Shown here in pieces: positions 18,711-27,366 of a DNA stretch of 64,000 bases (within the stretch, counting starts at the first letter, position 1; each line of letters opens with the position of its first letter). A program made the translations under genes and the position numbers. Origin of the DNA: Nonomuraea helvata (GTDB lineage: Bacteria > Actinomycetota > Actinomycetes > Streptosporangiales > Streptosporangiaceae). The DNA is taken from the NCBI RefSeq assembly GCF_039535785.1, contig NZ_BAAAXV010000009.1, forward strand, positions 3,030,776 through 3,094,775, written 5' to 3'. Under the pieces are notes generated by a model. It ran no database searches and was not told the DNA's origin. It saw nothing but the letters and a program-made list of their open reading frames with translations.

Positions 18711-19619
18711 TCACTCCGGATGGTCCGCCTGTTCGAGGCGGGCGGCGCGTTCGGCCAGGCGGGCCTCGCGCTGGCGGATCTTCTCCTCGCGCTCGCGCGC
18801 CTTCTCCGCCTCCTTCAGCAGCCGCTCCCGCTCCTTGAGCTCGCGCACCCGTGCCTTCTCCGCCTCCTTGAGCTCCTTCTGCCGTGCCTTCTCGGCCTCC
18901 TTGAGCTCCTTCTCGCGCGCCTTCTCCAGCTCGCGCAGCTCCTTCTCGCTGGTGGTGCGCGGCCTGACCGGGGCGGCGGACTGCCCGCGGGTCATGGCGG
19001 TGATCGAGGGGCTGGGGTTGAGCCCGGTCAGGCCGTTCCAGGCCAGGTTGACCAGGTGGGCGGCGACCTCCTCGCGCCCCGGCTTGCGTACGTCGAGCCA
19101 CCACTGCCCGGTCAGCGCCACCATGCCGACCAGCATCTGGGCGTACATCGGCGCGAGCTTGGGGTCGTAGCCGCGCGCCGCGAACTCGTCGGCCAGAACG
19201 TCCTCGACCTGGCTGGCGATCTCGTTGATCAGGCTCGCGAACGTGCCGGTGCCGGAGGCGGCGTGGGAGTCGCGTACGAGGATGCGGAAGCCCTCGCTGC
19301 TCTCCTCGATGTACTGGAGCAGCGCCAGCGCGGCCCGCTCCAGCTTGACCAGTGAATGGGCTGCGGCCAGACCCTCGGTGATCATGCCGAGCAACTTCTG
19401 CATCTCGCGATCCACCACGACCGCGTAGACGCCTTCCTTGCCGCCGAAATGCTCATATACCACGGGTTTCGACACCTGTGCGGTAGCTGCGATTTCCTCG
19501 ATAGAGGTCCCGTCGAACCCCTTCTCCGCGAAGAGGGTGCGGCTGATCTGGATCAGCTGCTCTCTGCGCTCGCTACCGGACATACGCCTGCGAGATCGGG
19601 GTTCGGTCACGGTCTCCAT
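18711..19619 (-). CDS. TetR family regulator with long coiled-coil C-terminal tail
   Basis: 302 aa, ATG at 19619. The N-terminal HTH spans FDGTSIEEIAATAQVSKPVV (about residues 34-55), followed by the usual all-helical ligand domain. After about residue 200 comes a tail of roughly 100 residues made of Lys/Glu/Ala/Arg repeats (KELKEAEKAR units), predicted as a long charged coiled coil, which TetR proteins normally lack. It is 43 nt downstream of the desaturase gene on the same strand, so it probably regulates that operon in response to acyl-CoA or membrane state. Confidence 0.88.
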   Translation of the reverse strand: METVTEPRSRRRMSGSERREQLIQISRTLFAEKGFDGTSIEEIAATAQVSKPVVYEHFGGKEGVYAVVVDREMQKLLGMITEGLAAAHSLVKLERAALALLQYIEESSEGFRILVRDSHAASGTGTFASLINEIASQVEDVLADEFAARGYDPKLAPMYAQMLVGMVALTGQWWLDVRKPGREEVAAHLVNLAWNGLTGLNPSPSITAMTRGQSAAPVRPRTTSEKELRELEKAREKELKEAEKARQKELKEAEKARVRELKERERLLKEAEKAREREEKIRQREARLAERAARLEQADHPE

Positions 19620-19662
19620 AATGACGGCCACCGATACGTGACCGTTCGTCGGCTGATCGGCG

Positions 19663-20601
19663 TCAGGCAATGCGCTTCGCCGCCAGACGCTCAGGCGTCG
19701 GCCAGCGGACGTCGTACACCCAGCCGAGCCGCTCGAAGATCCGGATGAGGCCGGCGCTCAGGTCGATCTGCCCCTTGAGCACGCCGTGGCGGGCGCAGGT
19801 CGGGTCGGAGTGGTGCAGGTTGTGCCACGACTCGCCGAAGGACGGGATGGCCAGCCACCAGACGTTGCGCGACTTGTCGCGCACTTGGAAGTCCTCCTCG
19901 CCGAAGACGTGGCAGATCGAGTTGATCGACCAGGTCACGTGGTGCAGCAGCCCGATGCGTACGATCGAGCCCCAGAACAGCGCGGTCACCGCGCCCTGCC
20001 AGGACCAGGTGACGAGCCCGCCGATCACGCCGGGGAGCACGATCGAGGAGATGGCGAGCGCGCCGAACCACTTGTGCAGCTTGAGCACGTCCTGGTCCTT
20101 GCACAGGTCCGGGGCGTACTTCTCCCTGTTGGTCCGCTCGCTCTCGAACAGCCAGCCCATGTGGGCGTAGAGCAGGCCCTTGGACATGGACTTGAAGCCG
20201 GGCCCGAAACGCCACGGCGAGTGCGGGTCGCCCTCCTTGTCGGAGAACTTGTGGTGCTTGCGGTGCGTGGCCACCCAGTCGAGCACGGACATCTCCAGCG
20301 ACAGGCTGCCCGCGATGCCCATCGCGATCTTCAGCGGGCGCTTGGCCTTGAACGAGCCGTGGGTGAAGTAGCGGTGCAGCCCGACGGTCACGCCGAGCCC
20401 GGAGACCACGTAGAAGACGAAGGAGATGGCGATGTCCGTCCAGCCCAGGCCCCATCCCCAGGCGAACGGCACCGCGACCGCGACCGCGATCAGCGGCAGT
20501 CCGACGACCAGCCCGAAGGTGAACAGCTCTGCCTTGGATTTCGGCTCGGGTTCGAAGTCGGGCTTCGGGGCTGGCGCTGGGCGCTCGGCGAGAACGGTCA
20601 T
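19663..20601 (-). CDS. Membrane fatty acid (acyl-CoA) desaturase
   Basis: 312 aa, ATG at 20601 with GGAGGTCG upstream. Di-iron membrane desaturase with the three histidine boxes HRYFTH, HRKHH and HNLHH and four hydrophobic stretches. It introduces a double bond (probably delta-9) into acyl chains. A palindrome 57 bp upstream of the start and the downstream TetR gene suggest a self-contained regulated operon. The electron donor is not encoded nearby. Confidence 0.95.
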   Translation of the reverse strand: MTVLAERPAPAPKPDFEPEPKSKAELFTFGLVVGLPLIAVAVAVPFAWGWGLGWTDIAISFVFYVVSGLGVTVGLHRYFTHGSFKAKRPLKIAMGIAGSLSLEMSVLDWVATHRKHHKFSDKEGDPHSPWRFGPGFKSMSKGLLYAHMGWLFESERTNREKYAPDLCKDQDVLKLHKWFGALAISSIVLPGVIGGLVTWSWQGAVTALFWGSIVRIGLLHHVTWSINSICHVFGEEDFQVRDKSRNVWWLAIPSFGESWHNLHHSDPTCARHGVLKGQIDLSAGLIRIFERLGWVYDVRWPTPERLAAKRIA

Positions 20602-20657
20602 GGACGACCTCCAACGGCATGTATGAGGATGAATGTCCTGGCTACGCAACCGTAACC

Positions 20658-20669
20658 TACGCCAGCGTA
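20658..20669 (-). promoter_or_regulatory. Palindromic operator upstream of desaturase
   Basis: Perfect inverted repeat TACGC-CA-GCGTA in the desaturase promoter region, flanked by further TTAC/GTAA half-sites (20652-20675). Likely bound by the TetR protein of the same operon. Confidence 0.55.
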
Positions 20670-20900
20670 AGTAAGGAAGCCCTAAGCCGTGAATGTGGGG
20701 AAGCTGACTCTGTGCGCGGCAAGGTGGGTGGGGTTCGTGTCTTGTGCCCTTTAGGGCGGTCTGTTATGCAGATGACGCGCCGAGCGCCGTCACTACCAGG
20801 AGAGTTCCGCCTCGCTCCGGTACGGGAGCTAATTACGGGCGCGCGCCGGGGTGCGGGCTCGGTATCGTAGGGGAGTGTCGGACGCCAGGCGTCCGATCTA

Positions 20901-20972
20901 TCCCGGATCGTCTAATCGGCAGGACAAGTGGTTTTGGTCCACTTTGTAGGGGTTCGAGTCCTCTTCCGGGAG
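20901..20972 (+). tRNA. tRNA-Gln (anticodon TTG)
   Basis: 72-nt cloverleaf: acceptor TCCCGGA/TCCGGGA with discriminator G20972, anticodon stem AGTGG/CCACT with loop TTTTGGT (anticodon TTG), and T-loop TTCGAGT. No CCA is encoded. A tRNA-Gln immediately before glmU is a known actinobacterial arrangement. Confidence 0.96.
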
Positions 20973-21097
20973 CTGTGACCTGCTCCCCGGCGCGAAGGTT
21001 CGGGGCGCGGCCAGGTATCCTCACGGTGTCGGGAGGGTAGCGGTGCGGTAGACGTACCGAATGCCCTGATCCGTCCAGTCACAGGGAGCCTCAGTCC

Positions 21098-22549
21098 GTG
21101 AGTGTGCCGCGCCCGGCAGCCGTCATCGTCCTCGCCGCCGGCGAGGGCACCCGGATGAAGAGCCAGACCCCGAAGGTCCTGCACGAGCTATGTGGCCGTG
21201 CATTGGTGGACCACATGCTCGCAGCCGCCCGCGACCTCGGTCCCGAGCAGCTGATCGTCGTCATCGGCCACGCGCTGGAGCGGGTCGGCGGCCACCTGGC
21301 CGCCACCAGCCCCGACGCCCGTGCCGTCGTCCAGCGTGAGCAGCGCGGCACCGGCCACGCGGTGCGCACCGTGATCGAGGAGGTCGGCGAGATCTCCGGC
21401 ACGGTGCTGGTCACGTACGGGGACGTGCCGCTTCTTCGCACCCAGACCCTCGCCGAGCTGCTCGAACGGCACGCGACCGAGGGCAACGCGGTCACCGTGC
21501 TGACCGCCCATGTGCCCGATCCGACCGGCTACGGGCGGATCATCCGCGACGAGAGCGGCGCCGTGCTGGAGATCGTCGAGGAGAAGGACGCCACTCCGGA
21601 GCAGCGCGCCATCAAGGAGATGAACTCCGGCATCTACGCCTTCGACGGCGCCCTCCTCGCCGACGCCGTCAAGCGCGTGTCCACCGACAACGCCCAGGGC
21701 GAGGAGTACCTCACCGATGTCCTGGCCATCCTGCGCGGCGACGGCCACCGGGTCGGCGCCTGCGTGGCGGGCGACCGCGTCGAGGTCGAGGGCGTCAACG
21801 ACCGGGTGCAGCTCGCCGCCGCCCGTAAGGTGCTCAACGAGCGCCTGCTCGAAGACCACATGCGCGCCGGGGTGACGATCGTCGACCCCGGTAGCACCTG
21901 GATCGATGTCGGCGTGCGCATCGCGCCCGACACGGTCATCCACCCCGGCACCCAGCTCCACGGCGACACCGTCATCGAGACCGGTGCCGAGGTCGGCCCC
22001 GCCACCACGCTGACCGACACCCGCGTCGGCGAGGGGGCGACGGTCCGCAACGCCGTCTGCGACAGCGCCGAGATCGGCCCGGAGGCCAACGTCGGCCCCT
22101 ACGCGTACCTGCGCCCCGGCACGGTGCTCGGCCGCAGGTCCAAGGCCGGCACGTTCGTCGAGATGAAGAACACCCAGGTCGGCGAGCGCTCCAAGGTGCC
22201 GCACCTGTCCTACGCGGGAGACGCCACGATCGGTGACGACGTCAACATCGGCGCCGCCGTGGTCTTCGTCAACTACGACGGGGTCAACAAGCATCGCTCC
22301 ACCGTGCGCGACGGCGCGTTCGTGGGCTGCGACTCGATGCTCGTCGCTCCCGTGACCGTCGGGGACGGCGCCTACACGGCCGCCGGCTCCGTCATCGACA
22401 GCGACGTGCCCCCTGGCGCCATCGGCGTCGCCCGAGCGAGGCAGCGCAACATCGAGAAGTGGGTCTTGCGCAGGCGCGCGGGCACGAAGTCGGCCGCGGC
22501 CGCCGAGCGGGCGCTGGCCGAGCAAGAGCAGCAGGAGAGTGGGACATGA
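21098..22549 (+). CDS. glmU: Bifunctional UDP-GlcNAc pyrophosphorylase / GlcN-1-P acetyltransferase
   Basis: 483 aa, GTG start after GGGAG. The N-terminal uridyltransferase domain has LAAGEGTRMKS; the C-terminal half is a left-handed beta-helix of hexapeptide repeats with acetyltransferase residues in VEMKNTQVGE and NYDG. It makes UDP-GlcNAc for peptidoglycan. The C-terminal tail is short and Ala/Glu/Gln-rich. Its stop overlaps the ATG of a 23-codon frame that leads into prs. Confidence 0.97.
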   Translation: MSVPRPAAVIVLAAGEGTRMKSQTPKVLHELCGRALVDHMLAAARDLGPEQLIVVIGHALERVGGHLAATSPDARAVVQREQRGTGHAVRTVIEEVGEISGTVLVTYGDVPLLRTQTLAELLERHATEGNAVTVLTAHVPDPTGYGRIIRDESGAVLEIVEEKDATPEQRAIKEMNSGIYAFDGALLADAVKRVSTDNAQGEEYLTDVLAILRGDGHRVGACVAGDRVEVEGVNDRVQLAAARKVLNERLLEDHMRAGVTIVDPGSTWIDVGVRIAPDTVIHPGTQLHGDTVIETGAEVGPATTLTDTRVGEGATVRNAVCDSAEIGPEANVGPYAYLRPGTVLGRRSKAGTFVEMKNTQVGERSKVPHLSYAGDATIGDDVNIGAAVVFVNYDGVNKHRSTVRDGAFVGCDSMLVAPVTVGDGAYTAAGSVIDSDVPPGAIGVARARQRNIEKWVLRRRAGTKSAAAAERALAEQEQQESGT

Positions 22550-22617
22550 CCGAGCTTGTCGAGGTCATCAATAAGCACAGCAGCCCGGTCATGAGACCGA
22601 CGAGGGAGGGCTCATGA
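22546..22617 (+). CDS. Possible 23-aa coupling peptide between glmU and prs
   Basis: The ATG (22546) overlaps the glmU stop in ATGA, and the TGA (22615-22617) overlaps the prs start in ATGA, so the frame exactly bridges the two genes. A GGAGAG lies upstream in the glmU tail. The predicted peptide begins MTELVEVINKHSS and has no recognised family. It would allow translational coupling from glmU through to prs. It could be chance; conservation must decide. Confidence 0.4.
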   Translation: MTELVEVINKHSSPVMRPTREGS

Positions 22618-23591
22618 CCAGCATCAAACAACCGGGCGAGAAGAACCTCATGCTCTTCTCCGGCCGGGCCTATCCTGAGCTGGCCGAGGAGGTCGCCCAG
22701 CACGTCGGCGTCTCCCTGACCCCCACCAAGCTGATCGACTTCGCCAACGGCGAGATCTACGCCCGCTATCTGGAGTCCGTACGAGGCTGCGACGCCTTCG
22801 TCATCCAGAGCCACACCGCCCCCATCAACCAGTGGATCATGGAACAGCTCATCATGGTCGACGCGCTGAAGCGGGCCTCCGCCAAGCGCATCACCGTGGT
22901 GATGCCGTTCTTCGGCTACGCCCGTCAGGACAAGAAGGGGCGCGGCCGCGAGCCGATCACGGCCAGGCTGATGGCCGACCTGTTCAAGACCGCGGGCGCC
23001 GACCGGCTCATGTCGATCGACCTGCACACCTCGCAGATCCAGGGCTTCTTCGACGGCCCGGTGGACCACCTGTTCGCCATGCCGGTGTTGGAGAGCTACC
23101 TCAAGAACAAGCTCGACCTGGAGAACACGACCATCGTCTCGCCCGACACCGGGCGCGTGCGCCTGTCGGAGCGCTGGGCCGACACGCTCGGCACGCCGCT
23201 GGCGTTCATCCACAAGCGCCGCGACCTCGACGTGGCCAACCAGGTGAAGGTCAGCGAGGTCGTCGGAAAGGTACGCGGCCGCACCTGCGTGCTGATCGAC
23301 GACATGATCGACACCGCGGGCACCATCTGCAAGGCCGCCGACGCCCTCTACGAGCAGGGCGCCACCAACGTGATCACCGCCGCCACCCACGCGGTCTTCT
23401 CCGACCCTGCCGTGGACCGGCTGAAGAACTCCCGGATCTCCGAGGTCATCGTGACCAACACGCTGCCGCTGCCGGAGACCAGCAGGTTCGACAAGCTGAC
23501 GATCCTGTCGATCGCGCCGCTCATCGCCCGCGCGATCACCGAGATCTTCCAGGACGGTTCGGTCACCAGCCTGTTCGAGGGGGAGTCTTAA
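22614..23591 (+). CDS. prs: Ribose-phosphate pyrophosphokinase
   Basis: 325 aa, ATG after GAGGGAGGG. It makes PRPP from ribose-5-phosphate and ATP. Motifs: FANGEIYARY (ribose-5-P side), FFGYARQDKK (ATP loop), SIDLHTSQIQGFF and the PRPP-binding VLIDDMIDTAGT. Standard position after glmU. Confidence 0.97.
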   Translation: MTSIKQPGEKNLMLFSGRAYPELAEEVAQHVGVSLTPTKLIDFANGEIYARYLESVRGCDAFVIQSHTAPINQWIMEQLIMVDALKRASAKRITVVMPFFGYARQDKKGRGREPITARLMADLFKTAGADRLMSIDLHTSQIQGFFDGPVDHLFAMPVLESYLKNKLDLENTTIVSPDTGRVRLSERWADTLGTPLAFIHKRRDLDVANQVKVSEVVGKVRGRTCVLIDDMIDTAGTICKAADALYEQGATNVITAATHAVFSDPAVDRLKNSRISEVIVTNTLPLPETSRFDKLTILSIAPLIARAITEIFQDGSVTSLFEGES

Positions 23592-23633
23592 GCCGTGATG
23601 GATCCGCAGCGAAGCGAGGACACCCATCACGGC
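23592..23633 (+). terminator. Hairpin after prs
   Basis: Directly after the prs stop, GCCGTGATGG (23592-23601) pairs with CCATCACGGC (23624-23633) over a 22-nt loop. A 10-bp perfect stem without a T tract; probably the prs terminator, or an attenuator ahead of rplY. Confidence 0.55.
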
Positions 23634-23756
23634 CTTCCGAGCGGAGCTCGGCGGACAGCGCTGTAGACTGGCACGGTTGCGCTCGTAACGCCTTCCGCTA
23701 GGGCGGGTGAGGGAGAGCGCCGACACACCGATCCCCATGCATCCCTAGGAGATGTC

Positions 23757-24386
23757 GTGTCTGAAGTACGTATCGCCGCCGAGCCGCGCACCACGTTCGG
23801 CAAGGGCGCCGCTCGCAAGATCCGCCGCGCCGACAAGGTGCCCGCCGTTCTCTACGGCCACGGCATCGACCCCAAGCACCTGACCCTGCCCGGCCACGAG
23901 GTGCTGCTCGCGCTCCGCACGCCCAACGTGCTGATCCACCTCAAGGGTGAGGGCGTCGACGAGCTGGCCCTGCCCAAGGGCGTGCAGCGCGACCCGATCA
24001 AGGGCTTCGTCGAGCACGTCGACCTGCTCCTGGTCAAGCGCGGCGAGAAGGTCACCGTCGAGATCCCGGTCACCACGGTCGGCGACGTCCACACCGACGG
24101 CCTGCTCGACCAGCAGCTCGTCTCGGTCGCGATCGAGGCCGAGGCCACCCACATCCCGACCGGCGTCGAGGTCGACGTCGAGGGCCGGGAGATCGGCACC
24201 GTCATCACCGCCGGTGACCTCCAGCTCCCGCAGGGCGCCACGCTGGTCGCCGACCTGGACACGGTCATCCTCCAGGTCATCGCCAAGCCGGTCGAGGCGC
24301 CGGAGGAGGGCGAGGAGGCCGCCGAGGGCGAGGTCGCCGAGGCCGCCGCCGAGGGCGAGACCGCCGAGGCCCCCGCCGCCGAGTAA
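23757..24386 (+). CDS. rplY: 50S ribosomal protein L25/general stress protein Ctc
   Basis: 209 aa, GTG after AGGAG. Long-form L25 (TL5/Ctc): N-terminal 5S rRNA-binding domain (about 1-95) with TTFGKGAARKIRR and VLYGHG, a C-terminal beta domain and an acidic Glu/Ala tail. It sits between prs and pth as in most actinobacteria. A TAGACT hexamer at about 23665 may be its -10. Confidence 0.95.
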   Translation: MSEVRIAAEPRTTFGKGAARKIRRADKVPAVLYGHGIDPKHLTLPGHEVLLALRTPNVLIHLKGEGVDELALPKGVQRDPIKGFVEHVDLLLVKRGEKVTVEIPVTTVGDVHTDGLLDQQLVSVAIEAEATHIPTGVEVDVEGREIGTVITAGDLQLPQGATLVADLDTVILQVIAKPVEAPEEGEEAAEGEVAEAAAEGETAEAPAAE

Positions 24387-24450
24387 CGGGTCCGATTCGT
24401 GAACGGGGTGGCCGGACTCGAGCCGCCCCGTTCCGCTGTGAGGGGTGCAA

Positions 24451-25035
24451 ATGGATCGCTGGCTGATCGCCGGACTGGGCAATCCCGGGCCCGAGTACGC
24501 GGGCAACAGGCACAACGCGGGCTTCATGGTGCTCGACGAGCTCGCGGCCAGGGCAGGCGGGCGGTTCAAAGCGCACAAGAGCAGGGCCGAGGTCTGCGAG
24601 ACCAGCACCGCCATCCTGGCCAAGCCCCTCACCTACATGAACCTCTCCGGCGGGCCCGTCAAGGCGCTCTCCGACTTCTACAAGATCGGCCCTGACCGGC
24701 TGATCGTCGTCCACGACGAGCTCGACGTCCCGTACGGCGCCCTCCGGGCCAAGCTCGGCGGCGGCGACAACGGCCACAACGGCCTCAAGTCGATCACCAA
24801 GGTCCTCGGCACCCGCGACTACCTGCGCGTCCGCTTCGGCATCGGGCGCCCGCCCGGCCGCATGGACCCCGCCTCCTTCGTGCTCAAGGACTTCGCCACC
24901 ATGGAGCGCAAGGACCTGCCCTTCCTCGTGGACCGGGCGGCCGACGTCGTGGAGTCGCTGATGACCCGCGGCCTGGAGGTCACCCAGAACGACTTCCACC
25001 GGTCTGATCTCCACATTTCGGGCCCTCCACGCTGA
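24451..25035 (+). CDS. pth: Peptidyl-tRNA hydrolase
   Basis: 194 aa, ATG at 24451 preceded by GAGGGG (a GTG at 24445 is possible but too near that site). It releases peptides from dropped-off peptidyl-tRNA. Motifs: GLGNPGPEYAGNRHNAGF with catalytic His, HDELDVPYG with catalytic Asp, and GHNGLKS. It is the last gene of the conserved block before the glycan island. Confidence 0.97.
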   Translation: MDRWLIAGLGNPGPEYAGNRHNAGFMVLDELAARAGGRFKAHKSRAEVCETSTAILAKPLTYMNLSGGPVKALSDFYKIGPDRLIVVHDELDVPYGALRAKLGGGDNGHNGLKSITKVLGTRDYLRVRFGIGRPPGRMDPASFVLKDFATMERKDLPFLVDRAADVVESLMTRGLEVTQNDFHRSDLHISGPPR

Positions 25036-25125
25036 TCGCCGCATAGGTCCGTTCACCGGTTCCCGGCCTCCAGTACGGCTACGATCAGTGACTGTCTGTT
25101 CCAGAATGGTCACCTGGAGGCACGT

Positions 25126-26583
25126 GTGCGTGATGAGGGACTCATGACCGTCGTCAGACCTGGCCACGCGGCCTCCTGGCGGGTCGGCCCGCGCACGCCC
25201 ACCTGGGTCCGCTCCTACCGGTTGCGTGCCGTGCTGGCCGACCTCTGCGGGGCGGCGGCCGGGGCCGGGATCGCCTTCTACGGGCGCTTCGGCGGGCTCA
25301 CGCCGTACGTGCTGCCGTACCTGCTGGTGAGCCTGGCCCTCCCGGTGGCGTGGGCGTGCGCGGTGGCGCTCAACCGGGCCTACGAGCCGCGCATGCTCGG
25401 CGTCGGCTCCGAGGAGTTCCGCAGGGTCATGCAGGCGGGCGTGGCGCTGACCGCGGGCACCGCCATCGGCTCCTACCTGACCAAGACCGACGTCGCCCGC
25501 GGCTACGTCGTGCTCGCGCTACCGCTGGTCACGCTGCTCACGCTGATTCTCAGGTACGCGCTGCGCCGCGCCCTGCACCGTCGCAGGGCGGCGGGAGAGT
25601 GCATGCGCAAGGTCGTCGCGGTCGGTCATGCGGCCTCGGTCGAGGAGCTGGTGCGGCTCTTCAAGCGGGAGCGTCACCACGGCATGGACGTCGTGGCCGC
25701 CTGCCTGCCGGGCGGCACGCCGGGCGACCGCGTGGGAGAGGTGCCCGTCGCGGGCGACCTCAGCGACGTGCCGATCGTGGTCGAGCAGCTCGCCGCAGAC
25801 ACCGTGGCCGTGCTGGCCTGCCCCGAGATGGACGGCCAGGCGCTGCGGCGGCTGGCCTGGCGGCTGGAGCGCACGCACACCGAGCTGGTGGTGGCGCCTG
25901 CCTTGATGGACGTGGCCGGGCCGCGCACCACGATCAGACCGGTCGCCGGGCTCCCGCTGCTCCACGTGGAGCATCCCGAGCTGGCCGGGGCGCGGCAGCT
26001 GGTCAAGAACGTCTTCGACCGGATGGTCGCGGCCGCGCTCCTGGTGCTGCTCACGCCCCTGCTGGCGGGGCTGGCGGTGGCCGTACGCGCGACGAGCCCG
26101 GGGCCCGCGCTGTTCAGGCAGACCAGGGTGGGCAGGGACGGCCGGCTGTTCACGATCCTGAAATTTCGCACCATGCGGCGTGGCTCGGAGCAGCAGAAGA
26201 TCACCCTGGTCAGCGACCGCGAGGGTGTGCTGTTCAAGATCAGGAACGATCCGCGGGTCACGCCGCTGGGCGCGCGCATGCGCCGCCACTCCCTTGACGA
26301 GCTGCCGCAGCTCATCAACGTCGTGCTCGGTCACATGTCGCTCGTCGGCCCCCGCCCTCCGCTGCCCGACGAGGTGGTGCGTTACGGCGACGACGTGCGC
26401 AGACGCCTCCTCGTACGGCCCGGCCTGACCGGGCTGTGGCAGGTCAGTGGTAGATCTGACCTATCTTGGGAGGAATCCGTACGTCTCGACCTGCGTTACG
26501 TTGAAAACTGGTCCCTCACGCTCGACCTCCAGATCCTGTGGAAAACCTGGTCGGCCGTCGCCCGCGGGCAAGGAGCTTATTGA
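25126..26583 (+). CDS. Polyprenyl-phosphate sugar-1-phosphate transferase (initiating enzyme)
   Basis: 485 aa, GTG at 25126 with TGGAGG upstream (ATG at 25144 is an alternative). Several N-terminal membrane segments, a CoA-binding-like middle domain, and a C-terminal bacterial sugar transferase domain with KFRTMR, DELPQLINV, SLVGPRP and PGLTGLWQVSGR. Such enzymes (WbaP/ExoY type) load the first sugar phosphate onto undecaprenyl phosphate and so start a polysaccharide repeat unit. First gene of the island; its stop overlaps cysQ (TGATG). Confidence 0.93.
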   Translation: MRDEGLMTVVRPGHAASWRVGPRTPTWVRSYRLRAVLADLCGAAAGAGIAFYGRFGGLTPYVLPYLLVSLALPVAWACAVALNRAYEPRMLGVGSEEFRRVMQAGVALTAGTAIGSYLTKTDVARGYVVLALPLVTLLTLILRYALRRALHRRRAAGECMRKVVAVGHAASVEELVRLFKRERHHGMDVVAACLPGGTPGDRVGEVPVAGDLSDVPIVVEQLAADTVAVLACPEMDGQALRRLAWRLERTHTELVVAPALMDVAGPRTTIRPVAGLPLLHVEHPELAGARQLVKNVFDRMVAAALLVLLTPLLAGLAVAVRATSPGPALFRQTRVGRDGRLFTILKFRTMRRGSEQQKITLVSDREGVLFKIRNDPRVTPLGARMRRHSLDELPQLINVVLGHMSLVGPRPPLPDEVVRYGDDVRRRLLVRPGLTGLWQVSGRSDLSWEESVRLDLRYVENWSLTLDLQILWKTWSAVARGQGAY

Positions 26584-27347
26584 TGACGATTCGCGACGAC
26601 CACGCACTCGCCGCTGATCTGGCAGCAGAGGCGGGCGAGCGGCTGCTGCGGGTTCGCGAGCGCACGGGTTTCGCCGACCCGTCCGCGCTACGGGCGGAGG
26701 GCGACCGCTCCTCCCACATCTTCCTCATGGAGTCGCTGGCCAGGCTCCGGCCGAGCGACAGCGTGCTGTCGGAGGAGGCCACGCGCGAGGAGCGGCTCGA
26801 CCCGCGCAGGCTCAGCGCCTCACGGGTGTGGATCGTCGATCCCCTCGACGGCACCCGGGAGTTCTCCGAGGAGGGCCGGTCCGACTGGGCCGTCCACGTG
26901 GCGCTGTGGGAGGCCGGCAGGCTGACCGCGGGCGCCGTGGCGCTGCCCGCGCAGGGCCGTACGTTGAGCACGGCCGAGCCGCCCAAGCCGCCCTCCTATG
27001 ACGGGGGCCGCTTCCGCATCGCGGTGAGCCGCACGCGGCCGCCCGAGTTCGTCCAGAGGCTGGCCTACCTCGCCGGGGCCGATCTGGTGCCCATCGGGTC
27101 CGCCGGGGCGAAGATCTCGGCGGTGCTCACCGGCGAGGTCGAGGCGTACGTACACGCCGGGGGTCAGTACGAGTGGGATTCGGCCGCGCCCGTCGCCGTC
27201 GCCCAGGCCGCCGGGGCTCACGCGAGCCGGATCGACGGCTCCGAGCTGACCTACAACCAAGCCGACCCCTCACTACCGGATATCCTGGTTTCCCTACCTG
27301 AGCTGGCGACATCATTGCTCGCCGGGATTCGGGACCTGCACCGCTAA
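26583..27347 (+). CDS. cysQ: 3'(2'),5'-bisphosphate nucleotidase (CysQ-like)
   Basis: 254 aa, ATG overlapping the upstream stop by 1 nt. Inositol-monophosphatase fold with metal site WIVDPLDGTREFSE, the EE pair in SEEATREE, and YEWDSAAP near the end. CysQ hydrolyses PAP, the by-product that inhibits sulfotransferases. Its place among cysD, cysN and sulfotransferases supports PAP recycling rather than inositol metabolism. Confidence 0.92.
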   Translation: MTIRDDHALAADLAAEAGERLLRVRERTGFADPSALRAEGDRSSHIFLMESLARLRPSDSVLSEEATREERLDPRRLSASRVWIVDPLDGTREFSEEGRSDWAVHVALWEAGRLTAGAVALPAQGRTLSTAEPPKPPSYDGGRFRIAVSRTRPPEFVQRLAYLAGADLVPIGSAGAKISAVLTGEVEAYVHAGGQYEWDSAAPVAVAQAAGAHASRIDGSELTYNQADPSLPDILVSLPELATSLLAGIRDLHR

Positions 27348-27366
27348 ACCGCCGGAGGAAGCTCCC

